From assembly GCA_016930735.1 (NCBI GenBank), contig JAFGGF010000112.1, positions 1 through 18,186 on the forward strand: a stretch of DNA of 18,186 nt, in the 5' to 3' direction. The notes beneath the pieces are model-generated. The model did no database searches. It saw nothing but the letters and a program-made list of their open reading frames with translations, and was not told the origin of the DNA. A program made the position numbers and the translations under genes. Source of the stretch: Prolixibacteraceae bacterium (lineage in GTDB: Bacteria > Bacteroidota > Bacteroidia > Bacteroidales > Prolixibacteraceae). Shown here piece after piece: positions 8,249-14,951 of the stretch. The stretch's first letter is position 1. The number at the start of each line of letters is the position of its first letter.

Positions 8249-8982
8249 ATAATATATTCAATTTCTTTAAACTGAAAGTGCAAAATTGTACCGTTCTTTT
8301 TCTCAACTTTTAAACAGCCAATCTGATCAATTCCGATGATTCTCCCTGAAAATATTTCGCTCCCTTGTTTAAAATCTGCCCACTCATTAAGACGATACAT
8401 ATTTGAAATATATTCTTCTGAAAGAATTTTTCCTCTTTCAGCCTTCAGATTAATGTAACGCTCCATAATATTGTTCCAGACATCTTCCAGTACCAATTCA
8501 ATATTATAATCTTTCCCGGTAATATTTTTTAATGAAACCGGATTGGGGGCATCGCTAAAAAATACATCCTGATTGATATTCAGCCCGACTCCGGCAATGG
8601 TTTCTATAATTTTATCTCCAAGAATCGTATTCTCAATCAAAATTCCACCAACCTTTTTATTTCCGATATAAATATCGTTTGGCCATTTTATTTTTGCAGA
8701 ATCTGCTTCAGAAGATATAAAATCGATAACAGCAAGAGAAATAACCATTGATAAATAAAACTGGCCGGCAGGATTTAAAAATACAGGCGACAGTAAAATC
8801 GAAAATGTAAGGTTTTTCCCCTTTTCACTTTCCCATCTGTTTTCACCCGTTCCACGGCCGTAGGTCTGATGGTGTGCCAAAACGACAGTGCCTTCTTCTG
8901 CCGCTTTGTTCATAATCAATCCTCTGGCATAGTTGTTGGTAGATTCAACCGCACTGAGATTTATAATTTTTTTCAGTTTCAT
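8245..8982 (-). CDS. birA: Biotin--[acetyl-CoA-carboxylase] ligase
   Basis: A 245-residue protein that begins directly with the catalytic domain (INLSAVESTNNYARGLI). It therefore lacks the N-terminal winged helix of the E. coli repressor-type BirA. The biotinyl-AMP loop is YGRGTGENRWESEKGKN (about residues 41-57), and KWPNDIYIGNKKVGGILIEN (about 99-118) is the biotin/ATP binding core with the key lysine. A small SH3-like C-terminal domain (about 195-245: GSEIFSGRIIGIDQIG) completes the monofunctional class. It activates biotin with ATP and attaches it to the carboxyl-carrier protein of acyl-CoA carboxylases. It cannot act as a DNA-binding regulator itself. It is divergent from rsfS. Confidence 0.94.
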   Translation of the reverse strand: MKLKKIINLSAVESTNNYARGLIMNKAAEEGTVVLAHHQTYGRGTGENRWESEKGKNLTFSILLSPVFLNPAGQFYLSMVISLAVIDFISSEADSAKIKWPNDIYIGNKKVGGILIENTILGDKIIETIAGVGLNINQDVFFSDAPNPVSLKNITGKDYNIELVLEDVWNNIMERYINLKAERGKILSEEYISNMYRLNEWADFKQGSEIFSGRIIGIDQIGCLKVEKKNGTILHFQFKEIEYII

Positions 8983-9022
8983 CGGTAATTTATTTTAGGC
9001 CTTTTTGAGTAAACTTTTTATA

Positions 9023-9039
9023 ATATTAACAGTTAATAT
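9023..9039. repeat. Inverted repeat in the birA/rsfS divergent region
   Basis: ATATTAA-CAG-TTAATAT is a perfect 7+3+7 inverted repeat about 40 bases upstream of birA, between the two divergent starts. The shape and place would suit an operator, but AT-only arms arise easily by chance in DNA this AT-rich. Confidence 0.35.
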
Positions 9040-9135
9040 CAAAAAAACCAATTTGCCGTTTAAAATGTAAACTTATTGTATTTTTCAGAAAGGATGAAGC
9101 AAAAGTCGTAAAGCAATTAAATGCATTAAAAAGTT

Positions 9136-9143
9136 TATCTTTG
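9136..9143 (+). promoter_or_regulatory. Possible -7 box of the rsfS-ftsH promoter
   Basis: TATCTTTG fits TAnnTTTG, 18 bases before the rsfS ATG. There is no TTTG at -33. This is the best promoter-like site in the divergent gap and would drive rsfS, ftsH and the LUD gene. Confidence 0.42.
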
Positions 9144-9161
9144 TTGTAATAAAACAAATCT

Positions 9162-9530
9162 ATGGATGTAAAACTGGAAGAAACAGAAATATTAATAACT
9201 AATATAACAGAAGGAATTCAAAAGGTTAAAGGAAAAAACATTGTACAAATAGACCTAACCACAATAAATCATACGGAATGCAGCCATTTTATCATTTGCA
9301 ACGGAACATCAAATACCCACACCGTGGCAATTGCAGAATCTGTTGAGGAATATGTTGAAGAAATTTCCGGAACAAAAGCTTCTCATAAAGAGGGGTATAA
9401 AAACGGGATTTGGATTTTACTTGATTACGGCGATATTATGGTACATGTATTTCGTGAAGAAGCCCGCGATTTTTACAACCTTGAAAAATTATGGGCCGAC
9501 GCAAAAATTACAAACATTATTGACGAATAG
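9162..9530 (+). CDS. rsfS: Ribosomal silencing factor RsfS (iojap/YbeB family)
   Basis: A 122-residue protein covering the whole RsfS domain: KNIVQIDLTTINHTECSHFIIC (about 24-45), then TSNTHTVAIAESVEEYV and GYKNGIWILLDYGDIMVHVF. It ends with REEARDFYNLEKLWADA. This family binds ribosomal protein L14 (uL14) on the large subunit and blocks joining of the small subunit, lowering translation in poor nutrients. The length and all conserved blocks are normal. ftsH follows only 9 bases after the stop, an arrangement I recognise in other Bacteroidota, so the two are almost surely co-transcribed. Confidence 0.95.
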   Translation: MDVKLEETEILITNITEGIQKVKGKNIVQIDLTTINHTECSHFIICNGTSNTHTVAIAESVEEYVEEISGTKASHKEGYKNGIWILLDYGDIMVHVFREEARDFYNLEKLWADAKITNIIDE

Positions 9531-9539
9531 AAACAAATT

Positions 9540-11594
9540 ATGGCAGACAATAAAAACAATCAATCAAATAAATCACCTTTCGGCAATATAGGTGGGGGGA
9601 ATAAAGACAGCAAAAAACCAAAATACAATCCATACTGGATCTATGGCATCATTGCTGTCGTTTTTATCGTTGTTCAGTTTTATTTAAGCAGCAGCAGGGG
9701 TCCGGTTGAAACCAACTGGAGCGAAGTAAAATCAACAATGCTCGCCAATGAAGATATTGAACGAATAGTTGTAGTTAATGAAAAAGAAGCTAATATTTAT
9801 ATCAAAAAAGACCGGCTAGATAAATATAAAGGAAAATTTGCCGGCCGTTTTTCCAAACCTTCTGATACAGGTCCACATTTTGTATTTAATATTGGTTCAG
9901 TAGAAACTTTTGAAAGAAACCTGCGTGAAGCACAGGAAGGAGCAACCGATGAACTTTTACCGGAATATAAGGAAGAACGAAACTGGGCTGGGGAAATTCT
10001 CTGGACAGTAGGACCATTTGTACTTATTATACTATTATGGTGGTGGATTTTCAGGCGAATGAGCCGGGGCGCTGGCGGAGGTGGTGCCGGAGGTATTTTT
10101 AATGTTGGAAAATCGCAGGCTAAAATATTTGATAAAGACTCAAAAGTATCAACCAATTTTAAAGATGTTGCGGGTTTAGCTGAAGCCAAACAGGAAGTGG
10201 AAGAAATTGTGGAATTCCTGAAAAGCCCTGCCAAATACACCAAACTTGGAGGGAAAATTCCAAAAGGTGCTTTGCTTGTAGGCCCTCCTGGAACCGGAAA
10301 AACCTTACTTGCAAAAGCAGTTGCAGGTGAAGCAAATGTCCCGTTTTTCTCCATGTCGGGCTCCGATTTTGTTGAAATGTTTGTAGGTGTTGGAGCTTCA
10401 AGAGTACGGGACCTTTTTAAACAGGCAAAGGAAAAAGCTCCATGTATCGTATTTATCGATGAAATCGATGCTATTGGGCGTGCCAGGGGAAGAAATCCCA
10501 ACTTCGGTTCAAATGATGAACGTGAAAATACACTGAACCAGCTTCTTACAGAAATGGATGGTTTTGATACAAACAGTGGCGTTATCATTCTTGCAGCTAC
10601 CAACCGCGCCGACATCCTCGACCGTGCCCTCATGCGTGCCGGACGTTTTGACAGGCAAATCCATGTTGAACTTCCCGACTTAAATGAACGACAGGAAATC
10701 TTTCAGGTTCATTTAAGGCCTCTGAAAATCAACAAGGACGTAAAAGTTGAGTTTCTCGCCAAGCAAACTCCGGGTTTTTCAGGTGCCGATATTGCAAATG
10801 TATGTAACGAGTCAGCCCTGATTGCTGCCCGTAAAAACCGTGAAGCTGTTGGCAAACAGGATTTCCTGGACGCTGTTGACAGGATAATCGGCGGACTTGA
10901 AAAGAAAAACAAGATAATCTCAAAAGAGGAGAAAAAAACAATTGCTTACCACGAAGCCGGTCATGCATCCATAAGCTGGTTGCTCGAACACGCGCATCCA
11001 TTGGTAAAAGTAACAATTGTTCCTCGTGGAAAAGCACTGGGTGCCGCATGGTATTTGCCTGAAGAACGGTCTATTACTACCAAAGAACAACTTTTGGATG
11101 AAATGTGCTCGGCACTGGGTGGCCGTGCAGCTGAAGAACTGATATTTAAAAGAATTTCATCAGGAGCGCAAAACGACCTTGAAAAAGTTACCAAACAGGC
11201 ATATGCAATGGTAAGTATTTTCGGGATGAGCGAAAAAGTCGGAAATGTAAGTTTCTACGATTCAACCGGCCAAAGTGATTACAGCTTTACAAAGCCTTAC
11301 AGCGAAAAAACAGCTGAGTTGATTGATGAAGAGGTTAAAATCATTATCGATGCACAATATGAACGGGCTAAAAAAATACTGAAGGAACATGCCCCGGGCC
11401 ATGAAAAGCTAGCTAAAAAATTACTGGAAAAAGAAGTAATTTTCAGTGAAGACCTTGAAGAAATTTTTGGCAAACGCCCCTGGGATGAAAAAAGGGATCT
11501 GATCATGGATAATGGAAATGGCATCGGAACAGAAAATGAATCAGAAAAAGAAACCGGAGCAAAACCCAAGGATTCTGAAGTTGCTGCAGAATAA
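9540..11594 (+). CDS. ftsH: ATP-dependent zinc metalloprotease FtsH
   Basis: A 684-residue membrane-anchored AAA+ protease. After a polar, Asn/Lys-rich N-terminus comes TM1 (WIYGIIAVVFIVVQFYL, about 33-49). A periplasmic domain follows (about 50-150), then TM2 (TVGPFVLIILLWWWIF, about 156-171) and a Gly-rich linker. The AAA domain has Walker A GPPGTGKT (about 248-255), Walker B FIDEID (about 303-308), and the ATNRADILDRALMRAGRFDR block with sensor and arginine fingers. The protease domain has the zinc motif HEAGH (471-475), with a likely third ligand Asp in SSGAQNDLEK near 546. It degrades membrane and short-lived cytoplasmic proteins. The acidic Glu-rich tail is typical of the phylum. The stop overlaps the next start as TAATG. 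Confidence 0.97.
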   Translation: MADNKNNQSNKSPFGNIGGGNKDSKKPKYNPYWIYGIIAVVFIVVQFYLSSSRGPVETNWSEVKSTMLANEDIERIVVVNEKEANIYIKKDRLDKYKGKFAGRFSKPSDTGPHFVFNIGSVETFERNLREAQEGATDELLPEYKEERNWAGEILWTVGPFVLIILLWWWIFRRMSRGAGGGGAGGIFNVGKSQAKIFDKDSKVSTNFKDVAGLAEAKQEVEEIVEFLKSPAKYTKLGGKIPKGALLVGPPGTGKTLLAKAVAGEANVPFFSMSGSDFVEMFVGVGASRVRDLFKQAKEKAPCIVFIDEIDAIGRARGRNPNFGSNDERENTLNQLLTEMDGFDTNSGVIILAATNRADILDRALMRAGRFDRQIHVELPDLNERQEIFQVHLRPLKINKDVKVEFLAKQTPGFSGADIANVCNESALIAARKNREAVGKQDFLDAVDRIIGGLEKKNKIISKEEKKTIAYHEAGHASISWLLEHAHPLVKVTIVPRGKALGAAWYLPEERSITTKEQLLDEMCSALGGRAAEELIFKRISSGAQNDLEKVTKQAYAMVSIFGMSEKVGNVSFYDSTGQSDYSFTKPYSEKTAELIDEEVKIIIDAQYERAKKILKEHAPGHEKLAKKLLEKEVIFSEDLEEIFGKRPWDEKRDLIMDNGNGIGTENESEKETGAKPKDSEVAAE

Positions 11595-12217
11595 TGAATA
11601 ATGCCCGGCAGGATATATTAGAAAAGCTGAAAAAAGCTTCTGTAAACCAAACTTTACAGCCTGAACCGGACTTTATTGAACCTCTATATCATGCAATCGG
11701 GAATTCGTTGTCTGAATCATTCAAAAATGCAATTGAGCAGATTAATGGCAAGGTTTTTTTCTTCGAATCTGAAGAAGAACTGTTCCTAACCTTAAAAAGA
11801 ATAATTACAGAAAACAGTCTGAAGCAGATTTTTTGCCTGGAACCTGATATCCTGCAAAATCTGAAAACTTATAAAATCCCATTTCTTTCAGGCAAATCAA
11901 TTCCTGAGGATATTGAAGCAGGAATTACTGGCTGTGAGTTTTTAATCGCAAGGACCGGTTCTGCAATTGTCAGTTCAAAACAACCGGGTGCCCGGCAAAT
12001 ATTTGTTTACCCCCCCATTCATTTTATTATAGCTAAAGAATCGCAGTTAGTTGACTCATTGGAAGCGGCTTACCAAAAAATTCAGGATGAATATTCCGGA
12101 AACTTTCCCTCAATGATCTCGCTGATTTCAGGGCCCAGCAGGACTGCTGATATCGAAAAAACATTGGTGCTTGGAGCACATGGACCAAAAGAACTTCATA
12201 TATTTATTTCAAAATAA
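11594..12217 (+). CDS. LUD-domain protein (LutC/YkgG family)
   Basis: A 207-residue protein of the LutC/YkgG group. The diagnostic C-terminal features are GITGCEFLIARTGSAIVSS (about 114-132), RQIFVYPPIHFIIAK and the signature SGPSRTADIEKTLVLGAHGP (about 177-196). In L-lactate oxidation LutC works with the iron-sulfur proteins LutA and LutB, but neither is nearby. Here the gene is fused into the ftsH transcript by a one-base TAATG overlap, an order I recognise in other Bacteroidota, so a role tied to lactate oxidation is not supported by context. The function is best left open. The N-terminal 70 residues are helical and less conserved. Confidence 0.85.
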   Translation: MNNARQDILEKLKKASVNQTLQPEPDFIEPLYHAIGNSLSESFKNAIEQINGKVFFFESEEELFLTLKRIITENSLKQIFCLEPDILQNLKTYKIPFLSGKSIPEDIEAGITGCEFLIARTGSAIVSSKQPGARQIFVYPPIHFIIAKESQLVDSLEAAYQKIQDEYSGNFPSMISLISGPSRTADIEKTLVLGAHGPKELHIFISK

Positions 12218-12228
12218 AAGGTATTCTG

Positions 12229-12259
12229 TTTGGAAAAAGGATGGAAACAGGTATTTTTG
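12229..12259 (+). promoter_or_regulatory. Bacteroidota-type promoter of the cdsA-psd-pssA operon
   Basis: TTTG at 12229-12232, a 19-base spacer, then TATTTTTG at 12252-12259 match both boxes and the spacing of the sigma-ABfr consensus (TTTG-N19-TAnnTTTG). Transcription would start near 12266, leaving a leader of about 65 bases before the TTG start of cdsA. It is the clearest promoter in the window and lies just after the LUD stop codon. Confidence 0.72.
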
Positions 12260-12330
12260 ACCGCGTTTTAATTGTTTTACAAATTGATGAAATCAACTTT
12301 ATAGGCTGAAATTATTAAAAACCTACTGAT

Positions 12331-13152
12331 TTGAAAGACCTGGTAAGCCGGACTTATACTGCAATAATTTTTGTAATAATTATTGTTGCAGGAATTATAA
12401 TACGCCCATACATTTTTGCTATAATTTTTGCATTTGTATTGGTTCTTGTAATGAAGGAATTTTATGAAATGGCAAAAAATTCAGGAGCCTCGCCTCAAAA
12501 AATTCCTGGTATTGTCTTAGGATTGATGCTTTTTTTCCTAATGTTTTTAAAAAGCTCAGGCATTTTCCCCGAAAATTCAATATGGTTAATAATTCCCTTT
12601 GCATTTTCAGTGTTTATTATTGAATTATACAGAAACAAAGAAAAACCTTTATCTAATATTGCCTTAACCCTGGGAGGAGTTATATTTACAGCCTTGCCAT
12701 TCAGCCTGTTGAACTTTTTTATTTTTACTGAGGTGCAGGGGCATCAGGTATTTTATCCATGGCTGATGTTGGGTATATTTTTTATCCTTTGGTCATACGA
12801 TACCAGTGCATACCTCTTTGGGATAAAATTCGGGAAATTCAAATTATTTGAACGTATTTCTCCCAAAAAATCCTGGGAAGGTGTTATCGGGGGTGCAGTT
12901 ATTGCCCTGATAGTAGGAATTTTAAATTCTGTTGTGTTTTATTCAGTCAGCCTGATGGGATGGATAGGGATTGCTTTGATTATTATTGTTTTTGGCACTT
13001 TGGGTGACCTGATAGAATCAATGTTTAAACGCAGCCTGAATATAAAAGATTCAGGAAAAATCCTTCCCGGACACGGAGGGGTACTCGACCGGCTTGATAG
13101 CCTGATTTTTGCAACTCCTTTTATTTTTACCTGGTTAATGATTATAAGTTAA
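12331..13152 (+). CDS. cdsA: Phosphatidate cytidylyltransferase (CdsA)
   Basis: A 273-residue polytopic membrane enzyme with about 7-8 hydrophobic segments. The C-terminal signature is diagnostic: SPKKSWEGVIGG, then GTLGDLIESMFKRSLNIKDS and PGHGGVLDRLDSLIFA (about 228-262), carrying the metal-binding acidic residues. It makes CDP-diacylglycerol from phosphatidic acid and CTP, the entry to all membrane phospholipids. The chosen start is TTG at 12331 (TTG AAA GAC CTG). No in-frame ATG lies near, and MKDLVSRTYTAIIF is the expected N-terminus just before the first helix. A non-ATG start could keep expression low. psd follows after 14 bases. Confidence 0.94.
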   Translation: MKDLVSRTYTAIIFVIIIVAGIIIRPYIFAIIFAFVLVLVMKEFYEMAKNSGASPQKIPGIVLGLMLFFLMFLKSSGIFPENSIWLIIPFAFSVFIIELYRNKEKPLSNIALTLGGVIFTALPFSLLNFFIFTEVQGHQVFYPWLMLGIFFILWSYDTSAYLFGIKFGKFKLFERISPKKSWEGVIGGAVIALIVGILNSVVFYSVSLMGWIGIALIIIVFGTLGDLIESMFKRSLNIKDSGKILPGHGGVLDRLDSLIFATPFIFTWLMIIS

Positions 13153-13166
13153 TTAGAAGTTTAAGG

Positions 13167-13823
13167 ATGAAAATTCACAGGGAAGGGAAAAAAATAATTC
13201 CAATAGCTCTTATTATTTTATTACTGATTGGATTGGTTTTGTTTTTATTAATCAGACAATACCTGATTTTTTATATTTTATTGGCAGGAATTGTCTTCCT
13301 TTTTGGAATGATTGTTTGGTTTTTCCGTGAGCCAAGAATTGAAATACAACATCAAAAAAACCAAGTGCTTTCGGTTGCCGATGGCGATGTTGTTGCCATT
13401 GAGCCCCATTTTGAAAGAGAATATTTTAAAGATGAACGTATTCAGGTTTCGGTTTTTATGTCGGTATTTAATGTACATATAAACAGGATTCCGATTGATG
13501 GGGAGATTGTATTTAAACAATACAGGAAAGGAAGGTATCTCCCTGCTTTTATTGCCAAATCGTCGGAAGAAAACGAGAGGTGCACAACGGTAATTAAAAC
13601 CGAAAACGGAGAAAAAATCCTTGTTAGGCAGATAGCAGGATTACTGGCCCGTCGCGTAATAACTTATTATGAAAAAGGCGATAAAGTCAAACAAAGTGCG
13701 CAATTGGGATTTATCCGTTTTGGATCAAGAGTTGATGTGTTCCTTCCTAAAAATGCTAAAATTGAAGTAAAACTCCACCATAAGGTATTTGGAGGAAAAA
13801 CAGTAATTGCTACCTTAGATTAA
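13167..13823 (+). CDS. psd: Phosphatidylserine decarboxylase proenzyme
   Basis: A 218-residue protein of the short prokaryotic Psd class. Two N-terminal hydrophobic helices lie at about 11-50. VLSVADGDVVAIEPHF follows, then FMSVFNVHINRIPIDG with the catalytic His block. The self-cleavage site is FGSR at 185-188: cleavage between Gly186 and Ser187 turns the serine into the pyruvoyl group of the small alpha chain. It removes CO2 from phosphatidylserine to give phosphatidylethanolamine at the inner membrane. It sits between the genes for the two preceding pathway enzymes, with 14 bases before it and 2 after, so it is in one operon with them. Confidence 0.95.
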   Translation: MKIHREGKKIIPIALIILLLIGLVLFLLIRQYLIFYILLAGIVFLFGMIVWFFREPRIEIQHQKNQVLSVADGDVVAIEPHFEREYFKDERIQVSVFMSVFNVHINRIPIDGEIVFKQYRKGRYLPAFIAKSSEENERCTTVIKTENGEKILVRQIAGLLARRVITYYEKGDKVKQSAQLGFIRFGSRVDVFLPKNAKIEVKLHHKVFGGKTVIATLD

Positions 13824-13825
13824 TA

Positions 13826-14581
13826 ATGAAAAAGGTAAAAAAAATATTTTCCTGGGTACCCAATTTTATAACGCTACTTGGGCTGTTTTCTGGTTCGTTG
13901 GCAGTATTTTTTGCCATTGACGGGCATTTAAGCCTTGCCGGAATTTTTATTCTAATTGCAGCTGTCTTCGATTTTTTTGATGGAATGGCTGCCCGTTTGC
14001 TAAAAGCATATTCTGAAATAGGGAAACAACTGGATTCACTTGCCGATGTAATTTCATTTGGATTTGCCCCCGGAGCAATCCTTTTTACTTTATTCGAATA
14101 TTCATTATTCGGGAAAAATCAATTGATTCAGGATATCGAAGGAAATACAATTGAATGGCTGTTTTTGTTTTCGTCTTTACTGATCCCTGTTTTTTCAGCT
14201 TTAAGGCTGGCTAAATTTAACATTTCTGAAAATCAGAATAAGAATTTTATTGGCTTACCAACACCTGCCAATGCACTTTTGTGGGCTTCGCTGGGATTAA
14301 TGCTTGGATTACCAAAATATACTGAAGTCCTGAAAATCCTCTATACTTCAAAAAACCTTCTTATTCTGGTAATAATTACTTCTATTTTGCTGGTTTCCAG
14401 AATTCCGATGTTTTCATTTAAATTCAACAATATGAAGTGGGGGCAGAATTGGTTCCGTTACATGTTTATGGCAGTTGCAATTGTTCTGTTAATATTAATA
14501 AATGTTTACGCGATACCCATCCTGTTCCTTTTGTATGTGTTAATGAATATGGCATTATATATTACCGGCGTAGAATTTTAG
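13826..14581 (+). CDS. pssA: CDP-diacylglycerol--serine O-phosphatidyltransferase
   Basis: A 251-residue membrane protein. The CDP-alcohol phosphatidyltransferase motif lies at about residues 50-72 (DGMAARLLKAYSEIG then KQLDSLAD), fitting DGx2ARx8Gx3Dx3D with all metal-binding aspartates present. The N-terminal WVPNFITLLGLFSG and about seven hydrophobic segments fit the type II (Bacillus-like) phosphatidylserine synthases. It joins serine to CDP-diacylglycerol, feeding Psd encoded just upstream. Context makes serine the likely alcohol rather than glycerol phosphate or inositol. It is the last gene of the operon; a bidirectional terminator lies about 240 bases downstream. Confidence 0.94.
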   Translation: MKKVKKIFSWVPNFITLLGLFSGSLAVFFAIDGHLSLAGIFILIAAVFDFFDGMAARLLKAYSEIGKQLDSLADVISFGFAPGAILFTLFEYSLFGKNQLIQDIEGNTIEWLFLFSSLLIPVFSALRLAKFNISENQNKNFIGLPTPANALLWASLGLMLGLPKYTEVLKILYTSKNLLILVIITSILLVSRIPMFSFKFNNMKWGQNWFRYMFMAVAIVLLILINVYAIPILFLLYVLMNMALYITGVEF

Positions 14582-14603
14582 ACATATAATAAGACATCCT
14601 GAA

Positions 14604-14642
14604 TAATCTAATAATCTTATATCTGAAAATCTAACAATCTAC
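14604..14642. repeat. Degenerate AATCTAA short repeats
   Basis: AATCT occurs four times in 39 bases (AATCTAAT, AATCTTAT, AATCTAAC, AATCTACA), with spacers of a few bases, just after pssA. It is a simple low-complexity repeat of unknown meaning. Confidence 0.4.
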
Positions 14643-14644
14643 AA

Positions 14645-14739
14645 TAAAAAGAACCTCTGAAAGTTTACTGTAATTTTTTCCCTGAGGAAAGTTAAATGAA
14701 ATACGCCACGACATTTAAACAGTATTTTTCTTCCAGAGG
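14645..14739 (-). ncRNA. Candidate structured small RNA or 3' element
   Basis: On the minus strand CCTCTGGAAG (14739-14730) pairs with CTTTCAGAGG (14663-14654) over 10 bp with one G-U, which would be an A-C mismatch on the plus strand. Inside it TACTG/CAGTA adds 5 bp. Two nested hairpins follow: TTAAATG/CATTTAA (14692-14718, 7 bp) and TTTCC/GGAAA (14677-14690). The closing stem is followed on the minus strand by TTCTTTTTATT, like an intrinsic terminator. A closed, branched fold of about 95 nt plus a U-run suggests an RNA, perhaps 6S-like in outline, but no promoter box was found and I cannot match it to a family. Confidence 0.4.
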
Positions 14740-14819
14740 CTCATAAAACACGCATAAGCATTTTAAATTCATGCTCGTGAAAGTTGTAACAAGCGAACAT
14801 TCAAGTTGTTTAGGATTTT

Positions 14820-14873
14820 AAAAAGGAATGTTTGATTTTGTAACATTTACTATAAAAATGCAACATCCTTTTT
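14820..14873. terminator. Bidirectional terminator between convergent genes
   Basis: AAAAAGGA (14820-14827) pairs with TCCTTTTT (14866-14873), extended inward by TGTT/AACA across a one-base bulge and a further CATTT/AAATG. The A-run and T-run flank the stem symmetrically, so it can act for pssA on plus and for the TolB-like gene on minus. The long loop makes it weaker than a compact hairpin. Confidence 0.55.
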
Positions 14874-14951
14874 ATCTGAATTAACTGATCAGGAAAAATC
14901 TTATAGTTGTTTGAAACCTTTAATATAAATTCTATTCAAATAAATCCAAAC

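Larger units (their letters stand above)
14582..14951. other. Gene-free gap between convergent pssA and the TolB-like gene
   Basis: A 370-base gap with no credible reading frame. It opens with a run of degenerate AATCTAA-type repeats (14604-14642). Then come a folded element best explained as a minus-strand RNA (14645-14739), an AT-rich stretch, and a bidirectional terminator (14820-14873). The last 80 bases next to the TolB-like gene show nothing I can name. Confidence 0.6.

Noticed and set aside
9797..10633. Long open frame (278 codons) on the minus strand inside ftsH
   Set aside because: It lies fully antisense to the conserved ATPase domain of ftsH. Its composition is Ser/Pro/Phe-rich without any recognised motif, which is the usual shadow of a strong coding frame.
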